NCBI RefSeq assembly: GCF_005121165.3
Contig: NZ_CP034413.3
Coordinates: forward strand, 1,054,001-1,118,000
Direction: 5' to 3'
DNA: 64,000 nucleotides
DNA from: Dysosmobacter welbionis
GTDB lineage: Bacteria > Bacillota > Clostridia > Oscillospirales > Oscillospiraceae
Numbering within the stretch: the first letter of the stretch is position 1; the number at the start of each line of letters is the position of its first letter. Under the pieces are notes generated by a model. It did not search any database. It had not been told where the DNA came from and saw only the letters and a list, made by a program, of their open reading frames with translations. The position numbers and the translations under genes were made by a program. This document shows positions 15,613-25,035 of this stretch, one piece after another.

Positions 15613-16531
15613 GCTTTTTCGACATTCGCTCTGTCAGACGCTCATATCCCTTGGCATTTAAGCAAACGTCATCCAGTATGATGGGACGGCATAGTCCGTC
15701 CGCAGCGGAAGCATGATGCTTCAGCAGCGTCGCACCGCCGCCAAGAAAAACAGCAGGCATGGCTCGGACGTCCAGGCCGCTCTCCGCGATGGCAGAGAGC
15801 AGGCGTTTGGTGTAGCGTTCCGCTTCCTGATAAATGATTTTTTTCGCGTCCTCGTTCACATGGCTGGCATCGCCGCGCAGAACGCTTTCAATCTGCGCGG
15901 CCGTCATAGACAGACCAAGGCCACGGCGGATCTGCTCGCTGATCTCATCCAGGCAGCGGATCATGCCGAGCTCCAGACTGCGGCAGGTGGCGGCGTTGGG
16001 GATACGGTTGTCCAGCCGCATGAGATCCACCGTCCAGCCGCCGATGTCCGCAATGATGACGGATGGCTCATCCAGCATGCTACCCTGCGTCAGCACTGCG
16101 GCATAGCCCTGCGGATACAGCGACACTTTGGAGATCGTGATGACATAGTCCTGTCCTTCATAACGGAAAGACACCGGTTTGCCGCCCCGGCACAGGTAGT
16201 CCCGGAACGCTTTCTTATCCCTGCCAAAGCTGGTGAGCGGCAGTCCGGCTGCCAGATGGATGTCCGCTGCCGTTCCGGCATTGCGGTATGCCAGTTCCTT
16301 TGCTATGGCGGCCAGCGTGAGAAGGTAGTAATCCTCCGTTTGGGTCTTGTCCTTTTGGAGCGGCTGGCGTCCGCTGCCCACCACATAATATTTACCGCCG
16401 TATTCCAGCACATTGTTCAGCGTGTACGGCTCATGCTCATGGGCCACCAGCCCGGTGTGAAAGGAAAAATACGCGGTTTTCATGGCAGCGTAGCCATGAT
16501 CTACACCGATGATGATGATGGGTTCGCTCAT
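15602..16531 (-). CDS. parM: ParM/StbA-like actin-family ATPase
   Basis: A 309-residue actin-like ATPase. Phosphate-binding loops are GVDHGYAAMKTA near the N-terminus and IIADIGGWTVDLM in the middle. The adenosine motif is VFLGGGATLL near residue 265. ParM filaments segregate low-copy plasmids. On an ICE they would stabilise the excised, replicating circle. The ATG at 16529-16531 overlaps the upstream stop. Confidence 0.85.
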   Translation of the reverse strand: MSEPIIIIGVDHGYAAMKTAYFSFHTGLVAHEHEPYTLNNVLEYGGKYYVVGSGRQPLQKDKTQTEDYYLLTLAAIAKELAYRNAGTAADIHLAAGLPLTSFGRDKKAFRDYLCRGGKPVSFRYEGQDYVITISKVSLYPQGYAAVLTQGSMLDEPSVIIADIGGWTVDLMRLDNRIPNAATCRSLELGMIRCLDEISEQIRRGLGLSMTAAQIESVLRGDASHVNEDAKKIIYQEAERYTKRLLSAIAESGLDVRAMPAVFLGGGATLLKHHASAADGLCRPIILDDVCLNAKGYERLTERMSKKHEQ

Positions 16532-17214
16532 CTGGCCTCACCTCCATGACTGCGGTGTTTCTTTTTGGGCGCTTGCCGCTGGTCATACGCCTTTCCGGCA
16601 CGGATGAGATCCCGCATTTCCTTTTGCTGCACATTCCAGCGTGTCTTGCCATCCCAGCCCGGATGCGCCGTGCAGAGCCGTGGCAGGTACTGTTTCAGCT
16701 CCGGTCCCTCTCTGGGAAATTCAATACCGCCTTTGTAGACGATATCCTGTTCCAGTTCTGCCAGCAACGTTTCATACCTTGCCCAATCCGTCTGGTCATA
16801 GGCGCTTTTGCCTGTGAGCTGCTCATAGGCATAATCTCCCACATAACTGAGCGTCTCAAAGCAGCAGTCCTCGTAGGGGATGACCTCCGCAAGAGAGTCC
16901 GGGTCCGCCAGCGCGGACAGATAGGTATCCCTTCCCTGGGCAATGAGCCAGGCGCGGAAGTCGATAAATCCGTCATCGCTGCAGCCGTATTCCTTCATGA
17001 CCCCGGCGGCATCCCACAGTCCAAACTTGTCCGCAAGATCCTCATAGGCGTGGAGGATGTCGTGAAAGTTCTGTGCCTGCTCCGGCCCCATGGATACCAG
17101 CCGGTCTTTCAGGAAGTCCATCATAGCGTCCATATCCTGTCCGCAGGTCTCCTTTGCACTCTGGATCAGCTTCCAGAAGGTATCTTTGTTGATCTCGGTG
17201 ATGTTATCGTTCAT
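16528..17214 (-). CDS. DUF4240-like ICE protein
   Basis: A 228-residue soluble protein. The N-terminal 115 residues (FWKLIQSAKE, LVSMGPEQAQNFHDILHAY, DDGFIDFRAWLIAQGRDTYL) resemble the DUF4240 family. The C-terminal part is lysine-rich. It is translationally coupled to the ParM gene by an ATGA overlap. Function unknown. Confidence 0.65.
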   Translation of the reverse strand: MNDNITEINKDTFWKLIQSAKETCGQDMDAMMDFLKDRLVSMGPEQAQNFHDILHAYEDLADKFGLWDAAGVMKEYGCSDDGFIDFRAWLIAQGRDTYLSALADPDSLAEVIPYEDCCFETLSYVGDYAYEQLTGKSAYDQTDWARYETLLAELEQDIVYKGGIEFPREGPELKQYLPRLCTAHPGWDGKTRWNVQQKEMRDLIRAGKAYDQRQAPKKKHRSHGGEAR

Positions 17215-17599
17215 ATCCTACCTCTTTCGCTTCTTTTTCCTTTGTTTTCAGGAGATGTGCCAACCCCATGCGCCCCAGCGCGTCCGCGCAGATTGCTTCA
17301 CGAAACGCGCGGTATTCCGGCGTGGTGGTGTCCACCTTGCCGAGAACGGCCCGTTCATAGGTGGTTCCGGGGACGATCTCCCATGTGACTGCATCGAAAT
17401 GAGCTGCTTCCAGATAGCGCAGAAGGGTATGTCCGTCCGCTGCCTCAAACGCGCCCCGGTTATCTTCATAAGGGAAAGCGTCATAGGGCTGGAAGCCGGT
17501 GCTCCGCTGCGCGGCGCGGTACAGCCGAAAGCCATCCTCATCCAGCTGCGCCGCGAATTTACGGTAGATATCCGTCGCTGACAATTCACGCCGCCCCAT
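17204..17599 (-). CDS. ICE hypothetical protein, 131 residues
   Basis: A soluble protein (ELSATDIYRKFAAQLDEDGF, GHTLLRYLEAAHFDAVTWEI) with overlaps of 11 and 14 nt to its neighbours, so it belongs to the same long leftward operon from ssb to dcm. I do not recognise a domain. Codon use matches its neighbours. Confidence 0.6.
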   Translation of the reverse strand: MGRRELSATDIYRKFAAQLDEDGFRLYRAAQRSTGFQPYDAFPYEDNRGAFEAADGHTLLRYLEAAHFDAVTWEIVPGTTYERAVLGKVDTTTPEYRAFREAICADALGRMGLAHLLKTKEKEAKEVGYER

Positions 17600-18008
17600 C
17601 CGAGGTCTCCTTTCTCACCCAAGAAGCGAAGTGTTCCAGAAAACGAACACGCTTGCGCACCTTTCCGGCAGACACATCCAGTCCGTTCATCTGCGCCTGG
17701 ATGCGGTGCCGAATGGCTTTCAGCTTCTGCGGATCGTTGCAGCAGTCCACGATGACATACTCACCGCCACTGGCGGCCAGTACCTCACGCTTGCCGGTCT
17801 CATCCCGAATGGTGGACATAAGGCGCTGGCCCAGCCGTTTCCGATAGGCATCCTGCAAGGCGTCCATATCGCCGCAGACGCCGTGCCGCTTCAAAATGGC
17901 GGCGATCTCCTGAGAATTGATCCGGGTCTCCGCGGACAGCCTGTCCAGGATCTCCCGCTGGGCGTCAGGAGGGAGGGTGGGCGGCGAAGGACTTTTCTTC
18001 TGGCTCAT
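17586..18008 (-). CDS. ICE hypothetical protein, 140 residues
   Basis: A basic protein (PPDAQREILDRLSAETRI, SQEIAAILKRHGVCGDMDALQDAYRKRLGQRL). The ATG at 18006-18008 is chosen for AAAGGAGG upstream, although the frame stays open further. The segment around residues 15-60 could be a helical DNA-binding domain, but no named family is recognised. It is part of the ssb-to-dcm operon. Confidence 0.6.
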   Translation of the reverse strand: MSQKKSPSPPTLPPDAQREILDRLSAETRINSQEIAAILKRHGVCGDMDALQDAYRKRLGQRLMSTIRDETGKREVLAASGGEYVIVDCCNDPQKLKAIRHRIQAQMNGLDVSAGKVRKRVRFLEHFASWVRKETSDGAA

Positions 18009-18495
18009 CGCGTCGGCACCTCCTTTTTGGCATTTTCGTAACAGTCGGCGGCTCTGTTGCCCGCGCCAACTCCTTTCCATGCTCATTCAGATATCTCTGC
18101 ATTTCACGGACACTTTGGCACCCAAACTCCGGTTCCTGAAAACCGCCACGCTCCGTATACAGCGTCCATTTCTGCTTTTCATAAGGGCAATCCTGAGACA
18201 CCACAAAGTACCGTCCGCAGCGGTCTCCCTCCAACGGCTCAAAGCGCACGTCATCATAGAGGGGGCCGTCCAGAGGGCAGTTGTTTTTAAACCAGACATA
18301 GTAATTGTCCAGAATGGCAGGCTCCGTGATCCCCATGACCACCCTGCCGATCCTCTGCAGTCTGCCGGCAAGAGCCGTATCGCTGCAAAACCAGTCATAC
18401 CACCCGGCGCGGATCTGCGTCTCACGGGATCTATCCTGAAACGCCCCACCGCGGAACAGGTCCTGCCACTGGCGAGCAGAAAGCATCTCGCTCAT
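17965..18495 (-). CDS. ICE hypothetical protein, 176 residues
   Basis: A soluble protein (MSEMLSARQWQDLFRGGAF, GRVVMGITEPAILDNYYVWFKNN, YFVVSQDCPYEKQKWTLYTE). The start overlaps the ParB-like stop (ATGA) and the end overlaps the next gene by 44 nt. It is conserved-looking and ICE-typical, with no recognised function. Confidence 0.6.
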   Translation of the reverse strand: MSEMLSARQWQDLFRGGAFQDRSRETQIRAGWYDWFCSDTALAGRLQRIGRVVMGITEPAILDNYYVWFKNNCPLDGPLYDDVRFEPLEGDRCGRYFVVSQDCPYEKQKWTLYTERGGFQEPEFGCQSVREMQRYLNEHGKELARATEPPTVTKMPKRRCRRDEPEEKSFAAHPPS

Positions 18496-19451
18496 GACGC
18501 CACCTCACAGGGAATATCCTCCGCGGGGCCGGTGTTTCGCCAGTCTGCAGGCAGGATCTTCTGCTCGATGATATCGGCAATGGCGGCGAACACCTGGGCG
18601 ATCTCACGGGATTCCTTGACGGTGTCCTGGAGTTCCTCCGGCGTCATGCGGGTACCTTCCGTCCAGCAGCGGACATTTTCTTCCGTGGCGGTCAGAAGAG
18701 AAGCCTTTTCGTATGCCTTGCAGAAAGTGTTTGCAACTTTGCCCCTGCGGTCGATCTCCGCATTTTGCTGTTTGAGATCCTTCTTCGCCTTTTCATATTC
18801 CAGCAGCTCCGCGGCAGCCTGTTCCCGCTGATCCTCCGGTACCTCCTGAAGCTGGCGGGTCAGGTCATACCCCTTGTTGATGGACAGTTTCTTTTTGTCC
18901 AGTGCCTCCTTGATGGAGTCCGGGGCGTTCTCATCGATCTGCATGACCTTGCCCATCGTGCGCTCGCCCAAGCCGACCGCCTCTGCCAGTTCCTTTCTGG
19001 TATCGACAGCGGAAACCGCTTCCGGCAATGTTGCCGAAAGCGGTTTTTCAGAGAACTTGTCACCACCGGCAGCAGACTGATTTGCTCTGGCCTTGGCTTC
19101 AATCTCTGGTTTTAGCTTCAGGGCGATCTTGCCCAGCTCCCACTTTTCAAGGTTGCGGCGTCCCTTCTGGGTATCCAACGCCCACTGCTTGGCCTCCAAC
19201 AGATCCTCAAACGAGAAAACGGCCATTGTGTACGGCAGATCATGCTTTTCGCACAGTGCCTGACGGTTGTGCCCGTCGATGATGACCATGTCCTCATTGA
19301 CGATGATGGGTGCGTAGCAGCCGTTTTTGATGAGATCTGCTTCCAGAGCGCCGAGCTGCTCCGCGCTCAAAGGCGGGAGCAGCTCGGCCATCTCCGGCAG
19401 GATCACAGGGCTGCGTTCAGCGCTGGTATATGTGATCCCGGTATTTTTCAT
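18492..19451 (-). CDS. ParB-like N-terminal domain protein
   Basis: A 319-residue protein. The N-terminal ParB/Srx fold shows LGALEADLIKNGCYAPIIV and IIDGHNRQALCEKHDLPY. The middle holds the helix-turn-helix KELAEAVGLGERTMGKVMQI, and the C-terminal 100 residues are charged helices. It probably binds DNA for partition or regulation of the element. Its ATG shares one base with the ssb stop (TGATG). Confidence 0.8.
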   Translation of the reverse strand: MKNTGITYTSAERSPVILPEMAELLPPLSAEQLGALEADLIKNGCYAPIIVNEDMVIIDGHNRQALCEKHDLPYTMAVFSFEDLLEAKQWALDTQKGRRNLEKWELGKIALKLKPEIEAKARANQSAAGGDKFSEKPLSATLPEAVSAVDTRKELAEAVGLGERTMGKVMQIDENAPDSIKEALDKKKLSINKGYDLTRQLQEVPEDQREQAAAELLEYEKAKKDLKQQNAEIDRRGKVANTFCKAYEKASLLTATEENVRCWTEGTRMTPEELQDTVKESREIAQVFAAIADIIEQKILPADWRNTGPAEDIPCEVAS

Positions 19452-19825
19452 CAGGCAGCGACCTCGCGGACAGGCTCATCTTCCAATTCCTGCGCCGTTT
19501 CCTCCACCTTGCGGGGAGAGAGGAACTCCACCTCGCTGGCTTTGATGAGGAAACCGGGCTGACGCTCCGGCTCGTCCTCAAAGGTAATGGTCTCAAAATC
19601 GCCGGAGGCCGCCAGCTTGCAGCCCTTCCAGGCGAATTCGGCGCAACGCTCGGCCAGCGGGCCGCGCACCTTAATGGAGATAAAGTCGGTGAGCTTGTTG
19701 CCGTCCTTATCCTTATAGCGGCGATCCGAGGCGATTCGCAGGATGGCGTAGGGCTTGCCGGTGGTCTCGTTCATTTTCAGTTCCACATCGTTGGTCAGGT
19801 TACCAATGGCAGTGATCTTCAGCAT
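19451..19825 (-). CDS. ssb: Single-stranded DNA-binding protein
   Basis: A 124-residue OB-fold SSB (MLKITAIGNLTNDVELKMNE, DRRYKDKDGNKLTDFISI, GDFETITFED). It is shorter than chromosomal SSB, with an acidic tail EDEPVREVAA in place of the usual DIPF tip. It coats single-stranded DNA during conjugative transfer or element replication. It is the first gene of the long leftward operon, with the ribosome site AAGGAG. Confidence 0.92.
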   Translation of the reverse strand: MLKITAIGNLTNDVELKMNETTGKPYAILRIASDRRYKDKDGNKLTDFISIKVRGPLAERCAEFAWKGCKLAASGDFETITFEDEPERQPGFLIKASEVEFLSPRKVEETAQELEDEPVREVAA

Positions 19826-19858
19826 TGTTCAGTTCTCCTTTTTATATTATGATGTTTG

Positions 19859-19890
19859 AAAAGCCGCCCCCCCGGCATCGGGAGGGCGGC
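19859..19890 (-). terminator. Intrinsic terminator after the SLH surface protein
   Basis: Read leftward, GCCGCCCTCCCG and CGGGGGGGCGGC pair (one wobble) around ATGC, followed by TTTTC. Confidence 0.75.
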
Positions 19891-19897
19891 AGAGTGT

Positions 19898-22800
19898 TTA
19901 CTTGCTCCAGCTTTCGCTGTCACCGAGGATGGCGGTATGGGCGTTGGCGGCCTCCATGACTGCGTAGTACGCCCAATGCTTGCGGTTGACATCCGGGAAG
20001 GTGTTCATCTTGCGGAGATTATCCACAATGTAGTCCTCATCCGCTTCGCGACCCAGCAGGCGGTTGACGATGGTCACAACCTCCGCACGGTTGATCTCGT
20101 CGTCAGCGCGAAAGGAGCCGTCACCATAGCCGTTGATCCAGCCATGCTTGGCGGCAGCCTTGATGTACGCGGCGGCCCAATAACCGTCGCTCACATCGTT
20201 AAAGTCCTTATACTGTTCCATGATCTCAGCATCGCCATCGCCGTACACATCAAAGAAACGGACGGCCAGCGTTGTGAACTCGGCACGGGTAATGGCATCG
20301 TTGGGGGCAAAGATAGTCTTGCTCTTACCGTAGGTGACACCGTTGTTATTGAGGTATTTGGCATAACCGGAGTACCAGGCATGGGCGGGAATATCCGTAA
20401 ATCTGGTGTTGGCCACGGTGGAAATGGTATCGCCGTTCTTCTCCGCCAGCAGACGGGCGAAGATAGCGGCGGCCTCCGCGCGGGTCATGCTGCGGCTGGG
20501 GCCGAAGGTCCCGTCTGTGTAGCCCAGGATATAGGTGCCGTGACGCTCTCTTTCCTCGATTTCCGGAACGGTCAGCTTTCCGTCCTGATCCGTCTTGCCC
20601 TTGGCCGTTTGGCTCAGGTCGCCCTTAACAATGATGTTTTTATTCTCCTGCGGATTTTTCTTGTGGTCGGTGACGGTAACCGTCACACGGTGGTTTTTAT
20701 CCAGATCCGTGCCATCCGGCAGTTTGACCGTAATATTGCCGGTCTTGCCGATGGCGACCTCCGCGTTGGGGATGGGGCGTCCGGTATCGGTGTGCTCCAC
20801 CTTGATGGTCAGCGTCCAGCGGTCGCCGTCCGCATCCTCATAGCCAGCAGTGACCTTGCCGTCCTCATTGGTCTTGCCGCTGCCGGTGGGAACGGTGATC
20901 TGGCCCGCGGCGTCGGTCTTACTGGAGGCGTAGTTATCATTCTTGTCTGTAACGGCAATGCTCATGCCCGGTACAGCGCTCTTGTCCTTGACGAGCTGCA
21001 CGGTGACGGTGGTCTGATCTACGTAGTCCAGCAGGCGGCTATTCGGCAGGCGGATAGAGATCGAATTATCCTTGTGGAGCGCGACAGCGGCGTTTGCTAC
21101 GGGATTCTTGGTGTCGGTATCGGTGACGGTCACAAGGTAGCCGCCCACAATGGCCTCACCCTTACTGTCTGTGGTGGCGCTATTGTAGATCTTTTCGATG
21201 GGCTGTGTCTCCAGCTTTTCGCCACACACGGTACACTCCTTGTGCTTGCTGCCCTCGGAATCGGTGGTAGGCTGCTTGTCAACGATCCAGTCGCTGGGCT
21301 TATGACCGGCAGGCTCGGTGTAGTTGCTCTTGTTGGTATCGCCGCAGCGAGCACAGGTGTTAGTGGTATAACCCATCTCCGTGCAGGTGGGAGCCGTCAC
21401 TGCGGACTTGTAATCATGTCCCAGAGCCTTTTCCAGCACAGCGCCGCAGCGGGTGCAGAGCTGGGGTTCTGTGCAGGTAGCAGGAGCGCCGGGGATATGG
21501 CCATCCGCGGGGTCGGCATCCAGACGGTGGCAACCGCAGCGGGTGCACCGGTATTCCATGACCCCCTCGCCAGTGCAGGTGGCGTTGGTGACAAGGGTGC
21601 CCTTGTCCCAGCTGTGGCCCAGGGCGTCCGTATAGTCTGTGACAAAAGAACCGCCGCAGCCATCGCAGCGATGGATGGTCTTTCCCTCTGCATCGCAGGT
21701 AGCCTCGATCACATGGGCCTTGTAATCATGCGGAATGGTGGGCGTAATTTCCTCGATATGGCGGTCGCCGCAAACGGAGCATTCCCGGACGGTATAGCCG
21801 GGGCTGGTACAGGTGGCAGCCACGGTATAGACCTCATAGCTGTGTTCGCCCTTGGGCGTGGCGGTCTGCTTCATCTGTCCACAGCGGGAGCAAAGCTCCA
21901 GCAGCTTGCCATCGGTTTCGCAGGTAGCGTCACGGATGACGATGCCCTGCCATGCGTGGCCCAGAGAGTCCACATAGTCGCGCTTTTCGATTTTGCCGCA
22001 CTCCGTACAGAGGTAGCGGTCATAGCCGAGGGTGGTGCAGCCGGCCTTGGTGCTGTCCAGCAGAATATACTTGTGGTTTTCACCACAGCCCTTGTCGGTG
22101 CAGCAATTTCCGTTGCAGTGCTTGTCCTGACAGCCACAGTTGGGGTTAGAGCAGCCACAGCCGCAGTTGCCGTTCTCATCTGTGGTGTCATCCCGCAGCC
22201 AGACATAGGCCACACCGTTTTCCGTCATATCCACACCGTCACAGGTGTAGGTAATCTCGTAATAGACAGTGTATTGACCCTCGTCCGTATAGTTGGGTGC
22301 GGTGGTCATGGTGCAGCTATCCGCGCTGTTGCCGTAGCGGATGGCCGTGCGGACACCGGCTTCAGACAAGTCCGTGACGCTGATGGTATGGGGCTGTCCG
22401 TCTGCCACGCCGTAGTAGCTGGCAACAACGGCCTTGGCCGCCGTGTAGTCATAGCAGGTATAGTCGCACAGGCGGCACTTCTCCACGGCAGCGAAACGGC
22501 CATGAGCGGGCTGGGGCAGAGTCTCCACCGCCATGTCATGGCGCTCCAGCACAGAGGATTTCTCGTAATTCGTACCGTAACAGAAGCAGCAGTAGGTGCC
22601 GCCTTTGGTGACAGTGCGGTGGTACTTGCTGTCTACACATTCATGGGTAACGGTCTCCGGCAGATCCAGATAAAATTTGGCGGCGCAGTCATGCAGAACG
22701 TAGATGTTCTTATCCCATGCGTAGGGGGCGCCGTTGGTCTCGTTACTGTTCCAGTCTCCACAGCGGCTGCATACGGATTTGGTCCAGTGGTAACCGGTGT

Positions 22801-23164
22801 AATAGGCGTTCTCGCCGGGGACACCGGCATCCAGACTGCCTACCGTTACTTCGTCAATACACATCCCGTTGGAATACTTGACGTTGCGGTTCAGGGCCGT
22901 CTCACCGGAGCGGGTATACTCCGGAACACGCCAGACGGTGAAATCCGTGTTTTCCCGGCAGGTGGCGCAGTAGAAGGTCTCGTGGGTGACGATGGCGTTG
23001 ACATCCAGTTCATTGGTCCGGTTGCTGGCCTGCTGCCAATGCTCGACGGGATCATGGTAGCTGTTCTGCTGGGCGGCTGATGCCGTGGGGATCATGCCAA
23101 GGCACAGGGCCAGTGTTAGAAGCATGGCCGTTACACGGTGGGAAAAGAAATATTTTTTATTCAA
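19898..23164 (-). CDS. Large Cys-rich surface protein with SLH anchor
   Basis: A 1088-residue exported protein. Residues 1-31 are a signal peptide ending in SASA-like alanines (TASAAQ). Next come about 300 residues with CxxC pairs and then a dense block, CGCGCSNPNCGCQDKHC. About seven repeats of roughly 40 residues follow, each with a GH-x-W/Y...ATCT...G...C..CG pattern (about residues 370-670). Two Ig/CNA-like segments come next and three SLH domains close the protein (from about 890: GYTDGTFGPSRSMTRAEAAA). SLH domains bind secondary wall polymer. The start is TTG after AAGGAGG. As ICE cargo it may mediate cell contact or adhesion. Confidence 0.85.
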   Translation of the reverse strand: MNKKYFFSHRVTAMLLTLALCLGMIPTASAAQQNSYHDPVEHWQQASNRTNELDVNAIVTHETFYCATCRENTDFTVWRVPEYTRSGETALNRNVKYSNGMCIDEVTVGSLDAGVPGENAYYTGYHWTKSVCSRCGDWNSNETNGAPYAWDKNIYVLHDCAAKFYLDLPETVTHECVDSKYHRTVTKGGTYCCFCYGTNYEKSSVLERHDMAVETLPQPAHGRFAAVEKCRLCDYTCYDYTAAKAVVASYYGVADGQPHTISVTDLSEAGVRTAIRYGNSADSCTMTTAPNYTDEGQYTVYYEITYTCDGVDMTENGVAYVWLRDDTTDENGNCGCGCSNPNCGCQDKHCNGNCCTDKGCGENHKYILLDSTKAGCTTLGYDRYLCTECGKIEKRDYVDSLGHAWQGIVIRDATCETDGKLLELCSRCGQMKQTATPKGEHSYEVYTVAATCTSPGYTVRECSVCGDRHIEEITPTIPHDYKAHVIEATCDAEGKTIHRCDGCGGSFVTDYTDALGHSWDKGTLVTNATCTGEGVMEYRCTRCGCHRLDADPADGHIPGAPATCTEPQLCTRCGAVLEKALGHDYKSAVTAPTCTEMGYTTNTCARCGDTNKSNYTEPAGHKPSDWIVDKQPTTDSEGSKHKECTVCGEKLETQPIEKIYNSATTDSKGEAIVGGYLVTVTDTDTKNPVANAAVALHKDNSISIRLPNSRLLDYVDQTTVTVQLVKDKSAVPGMSIAVTDKNDNYASSKTDAAGQITVPTGSGKTNEDGKVTAGYEDADGDRWTLTIKVEHTDTGRPIPNAEVAIGKTGNITVKLPDGTDLDKNHRVTVTVTDHKKNPQENKNIIVKGDLSQTAKGKTDQDGKLTVPEIEERERHGTYILGYTDGTFGPSRSMTRAEAAAIFARLLAEKNGDTISTVANTRFTDIPAHAWYSGYAKYLNNNGVTYGKSKTIFAPNDAITRAEFTTLAVRFFDVYGDGDAEIMEQYKDFNDVSDGYWAAAYIKAAAKHGWINGYGDGSFRADDEINRAEVVTIVNRLLGREADEDYIVDNLRKMNTFPDVNRKHWAYYAVMEAANAHTAILGDSESWSK

Positions 23165-23179
23165 ATGCGAACTTCCTCC

Positions 23180-24151
23180 TTATATTTTCCGAATAGGTTT
23201 CTTTGGATCTTTCGTGTTGATTACTTGATTACCGCCCCTCTCAGGTGTTTTTCTTTTTTGCAGATACTCATTCCAGTCCTTGCCGCTGTGGGGTTCCTCC
23301 ACGGTCACGACGTAGCCCATGGCTGCGTATTTGTCCTGTAATTGCCGAGCCGCCTCCCGTCCCGGCCCATCTGCGTCCAGGCACAATTCGATCCGTTTGA
23401 TCTGCGGATGATCTGCCAGATAGGCTTGCAGCGCACCGCCATAAAGGCCGCAGAGGGCCAGCGCGTTCGGTGTGTTCCGGTGGAGTGTGAGATAGCTCAT
23501 CAGGTCGATGGGCGCCTCGAATACGAAAACCTGATCTGAGCTGCGGTCATACGGGAGTGCGAAGCCAACGCGTTTATCGCTGCCCGTCACATCTCCGCGG
23601 AAGCCCTTGCCCTCCCGGTCATAGGTTCCGCGCAGGCCCGCGTATTTTGCCTGTCCCGCGCTGTTCTTTCCGACGAACACGCAGTTGTGATGCTCGGCGT
23701 CCTCATACAGCAGGCCGCTGTTCAAAAATTGACGGATCACCTGTGGGGCGATGCCGCGCTTGTGCAGGTAGGCAAACACCCTGCGATCATCCGTATTCCG
23801 GGGCGGCAGGGTAAAGGGCTTTTGCACCTCGTCACGCTTGACAAAAGGCGCCGCTTTAGCGGGAGAGTCTCTGGCTTTCCCGTGGAAGGTCAGCAGGTAT
23901 TCCACCGCTTCCGGAAAGGATTTTCCGCAAAACTGCTGGAGAAAAGTAATGGAGTCCCCGCCGGTATTCTGCGAGTACCGAAACCACTTGCGGCGGTCCT
24001 TGATCCGCAGGCTGTCCATTTCCGCTGTGGTGTGGTATCTGCCGATCCGCCGCACCTGATAGCCCAAATGGGTCAGCAGTTCCGGCAGATCCGTTTCCTT
24101 GGCGATCTGCATTTCTGTGTCTGTGAAGCGTCTTTTGATCTCGCTTGCCAT
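23180..24151 (-). CDS. Toprim/DUF3991 primase-like protein
   Basis: A 323-residue protein. The N-terminal region (LPELLTHLGYQVRRIGRYHT, WFRYSQNTGGDSITFLQQF) resembles the DUF3991 primase-associated domain. The C-terminal region is a Toprim fold with VFEAPIDLMSYLTL (catalytic Glu) and ELCLDADGPGREAARQL (DxD-like). It probably primes replication of the transferred strand. The ATG at 24149-24151 follows AGGAGG; the gene ends 15 bp before the surface-protein start. Confidence 0.8.
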   Translation of the reverse strand: MASEIKRRFTDTEMQIAKETDLPELLTHLGYQVRRIGRYHTTAEMDSLRIKDRRKWFRYSQNTGGDSITFLQQFCGKSFPEAVEYLLTFHGKARDSPAKAAPFVKRDEVQKPFTLPPRNTDDRRVFAYLHKRGIAPQVIRQFLNSGLLYEDAEHHNCVFVGKNSAGQAKYAGLRGTYDREGKGFRGDVTGSDKRVGFALPYDRSSDQVFVFEAPIDLMSYLTLHRNTPNALALCGLYGGALQAYLADHPQIKRIELCLDADGPGREAARQLQDKYAAMGYVVTVEEPHSGKDWNEYLQKRKTPERGGNQVINTKDPKKPIRKI

Positions 24152-24180
24152 AGTGATGACCTCCTTTCTGGTGAAACGCA

Positions 24181-24229
24181 AAAAGCCACCCAGGGCATCC
24201 GAGAGATTCGGATGCCCTGGGTGGCTTTT
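24181..24229. terminator. Strong bidirectional terminator
   Basis: A perfect 22-bp stem (24181-24202 with 24208-24229), loop GAGAT, begins AAAAGCC and ends GGCTTTT, so it works on both strands. It separates the RHH gene from the primase gene. Confidence 0.9.
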
Positions 24230-24268
24230 CCCTAAATCGTGTTCTTTTGTTTGGGCTTTAACGCGGGC

Positions 24269-24700
24269 CTACACGGCGTTACCTTCGTGGGGGGTGTCCG
24301 TGTCCGCTGGAGCGGTCACGTCGGCCACACGGGGCGCGACAGGGGCCTCAGTGGGGGTGTTCTGCTCCGTGGCGTTCTCAGCGTCCGCTTCGTCCAGTGC
24401 CTGCGTGATCAGGTTCAGCACGAAGTCTCGCTGGGTGAGCTTTTTGCCGCTGCGGAGCGTCTCGCGCTCCAAGTGACGCTTGATGCGCTGGAAGAGTTCT
24501 TCGGGAATCTGGAATGCCATCGTTCTGCCTTTTTCAGTCATTTGAATGCCGCCTTTCTGATTTTCCATCATGTTGTAATAGTCTTGGATGAGGTTGACGA
24601 TGTACTCGCTGGTGGTCAGGCCCAGCCGTTCTCGTTCTTCACTGACCCGCTCATGTAGGTCGATGGGAATCTGAGCACACAAGTTTTTAGTGGTTGCCAT
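24269..24700 (-). CDS. Ribbon-helix-helix-like element protein
   Basis: A 143-residue protein with two similar Arc/MetJ-like segments (KNLCAQIPIDLHERVSEERERLG and RTMAFQIPEELFQRIKRHLERET, separated by about 40 residues). The C-terminal tail is low-complexity and rich in A, E, T and P. The ATG follows GAGGAGGT. It is likely a DNA-binding regulator or a replication/mobilisation accessory protein near the element end. Confidence 0.65.
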   Translation of the reverse strand: MATTKNLCAQIPIDLHERVSEERERLGLTTSEYIVNLIQDYYNMMENQKGGIQMTEKGRTMAFQIPEELFQRIKRHLERETLRSGKKLTQRDFVLNLITQALDEADAENATEQNTPTEAPVAPRVADVTAPADTDTPHEGNAV

Positions 24701-24824
24701 TCTCGGATACCTCCTCGTTTTTTGTAACGCAAGCATACCCGAAAGGTTACGAGAAAGCTATTACCAACACCACCAAGGAATGGCAGACAAACGAAGCGAA
24801 AGCAACATAAGCACCAATGAAACG

Positions 24825-24869
24825 AAAAAGGCCGCCGTTCTCTCCCACATGGGGAACCGAACGGCGGCC
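24825..24869 (-). terminator. Intrinsic terminator near the element edge
   Basis: GGCCGCCGTTC and GAACGGCGGCC form an 11-bp stem with an 18-nt loop; leftward it ends in TTTTTC. A coding remnant ends just before it at 24884. Confidence 0.75.
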
Positions 24870-25035
24870 TGCCTTCTTATGCTTTATTCTTTTTTAGCCT
24901 CGGTGTTCAAGTCACACCAGTCCATAAGAGCGCTCTGCTGAATCTCTGAAATGTCGCCTCTCGCGTGGAAAAACCGATTTTCCGAAAAAAGCGTTTTTCC
25001 TAACTTTTCCGCCAGAAAAAAGCCTGTAAAGATGC

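Noticed and set aside
19856-23080. Very long plus-strand open frame (over 1000 codons) opposite the SLH protein
   Set aside because: It is an antisense shadow of a repetitive, biased coding region; no ribosome site and low-complexity composition.
24690-24941. Plus-strand frame near the element edge
   Set aside because: It crosses an intrinsic terminator, has no ribosome site and no recognisable domain.
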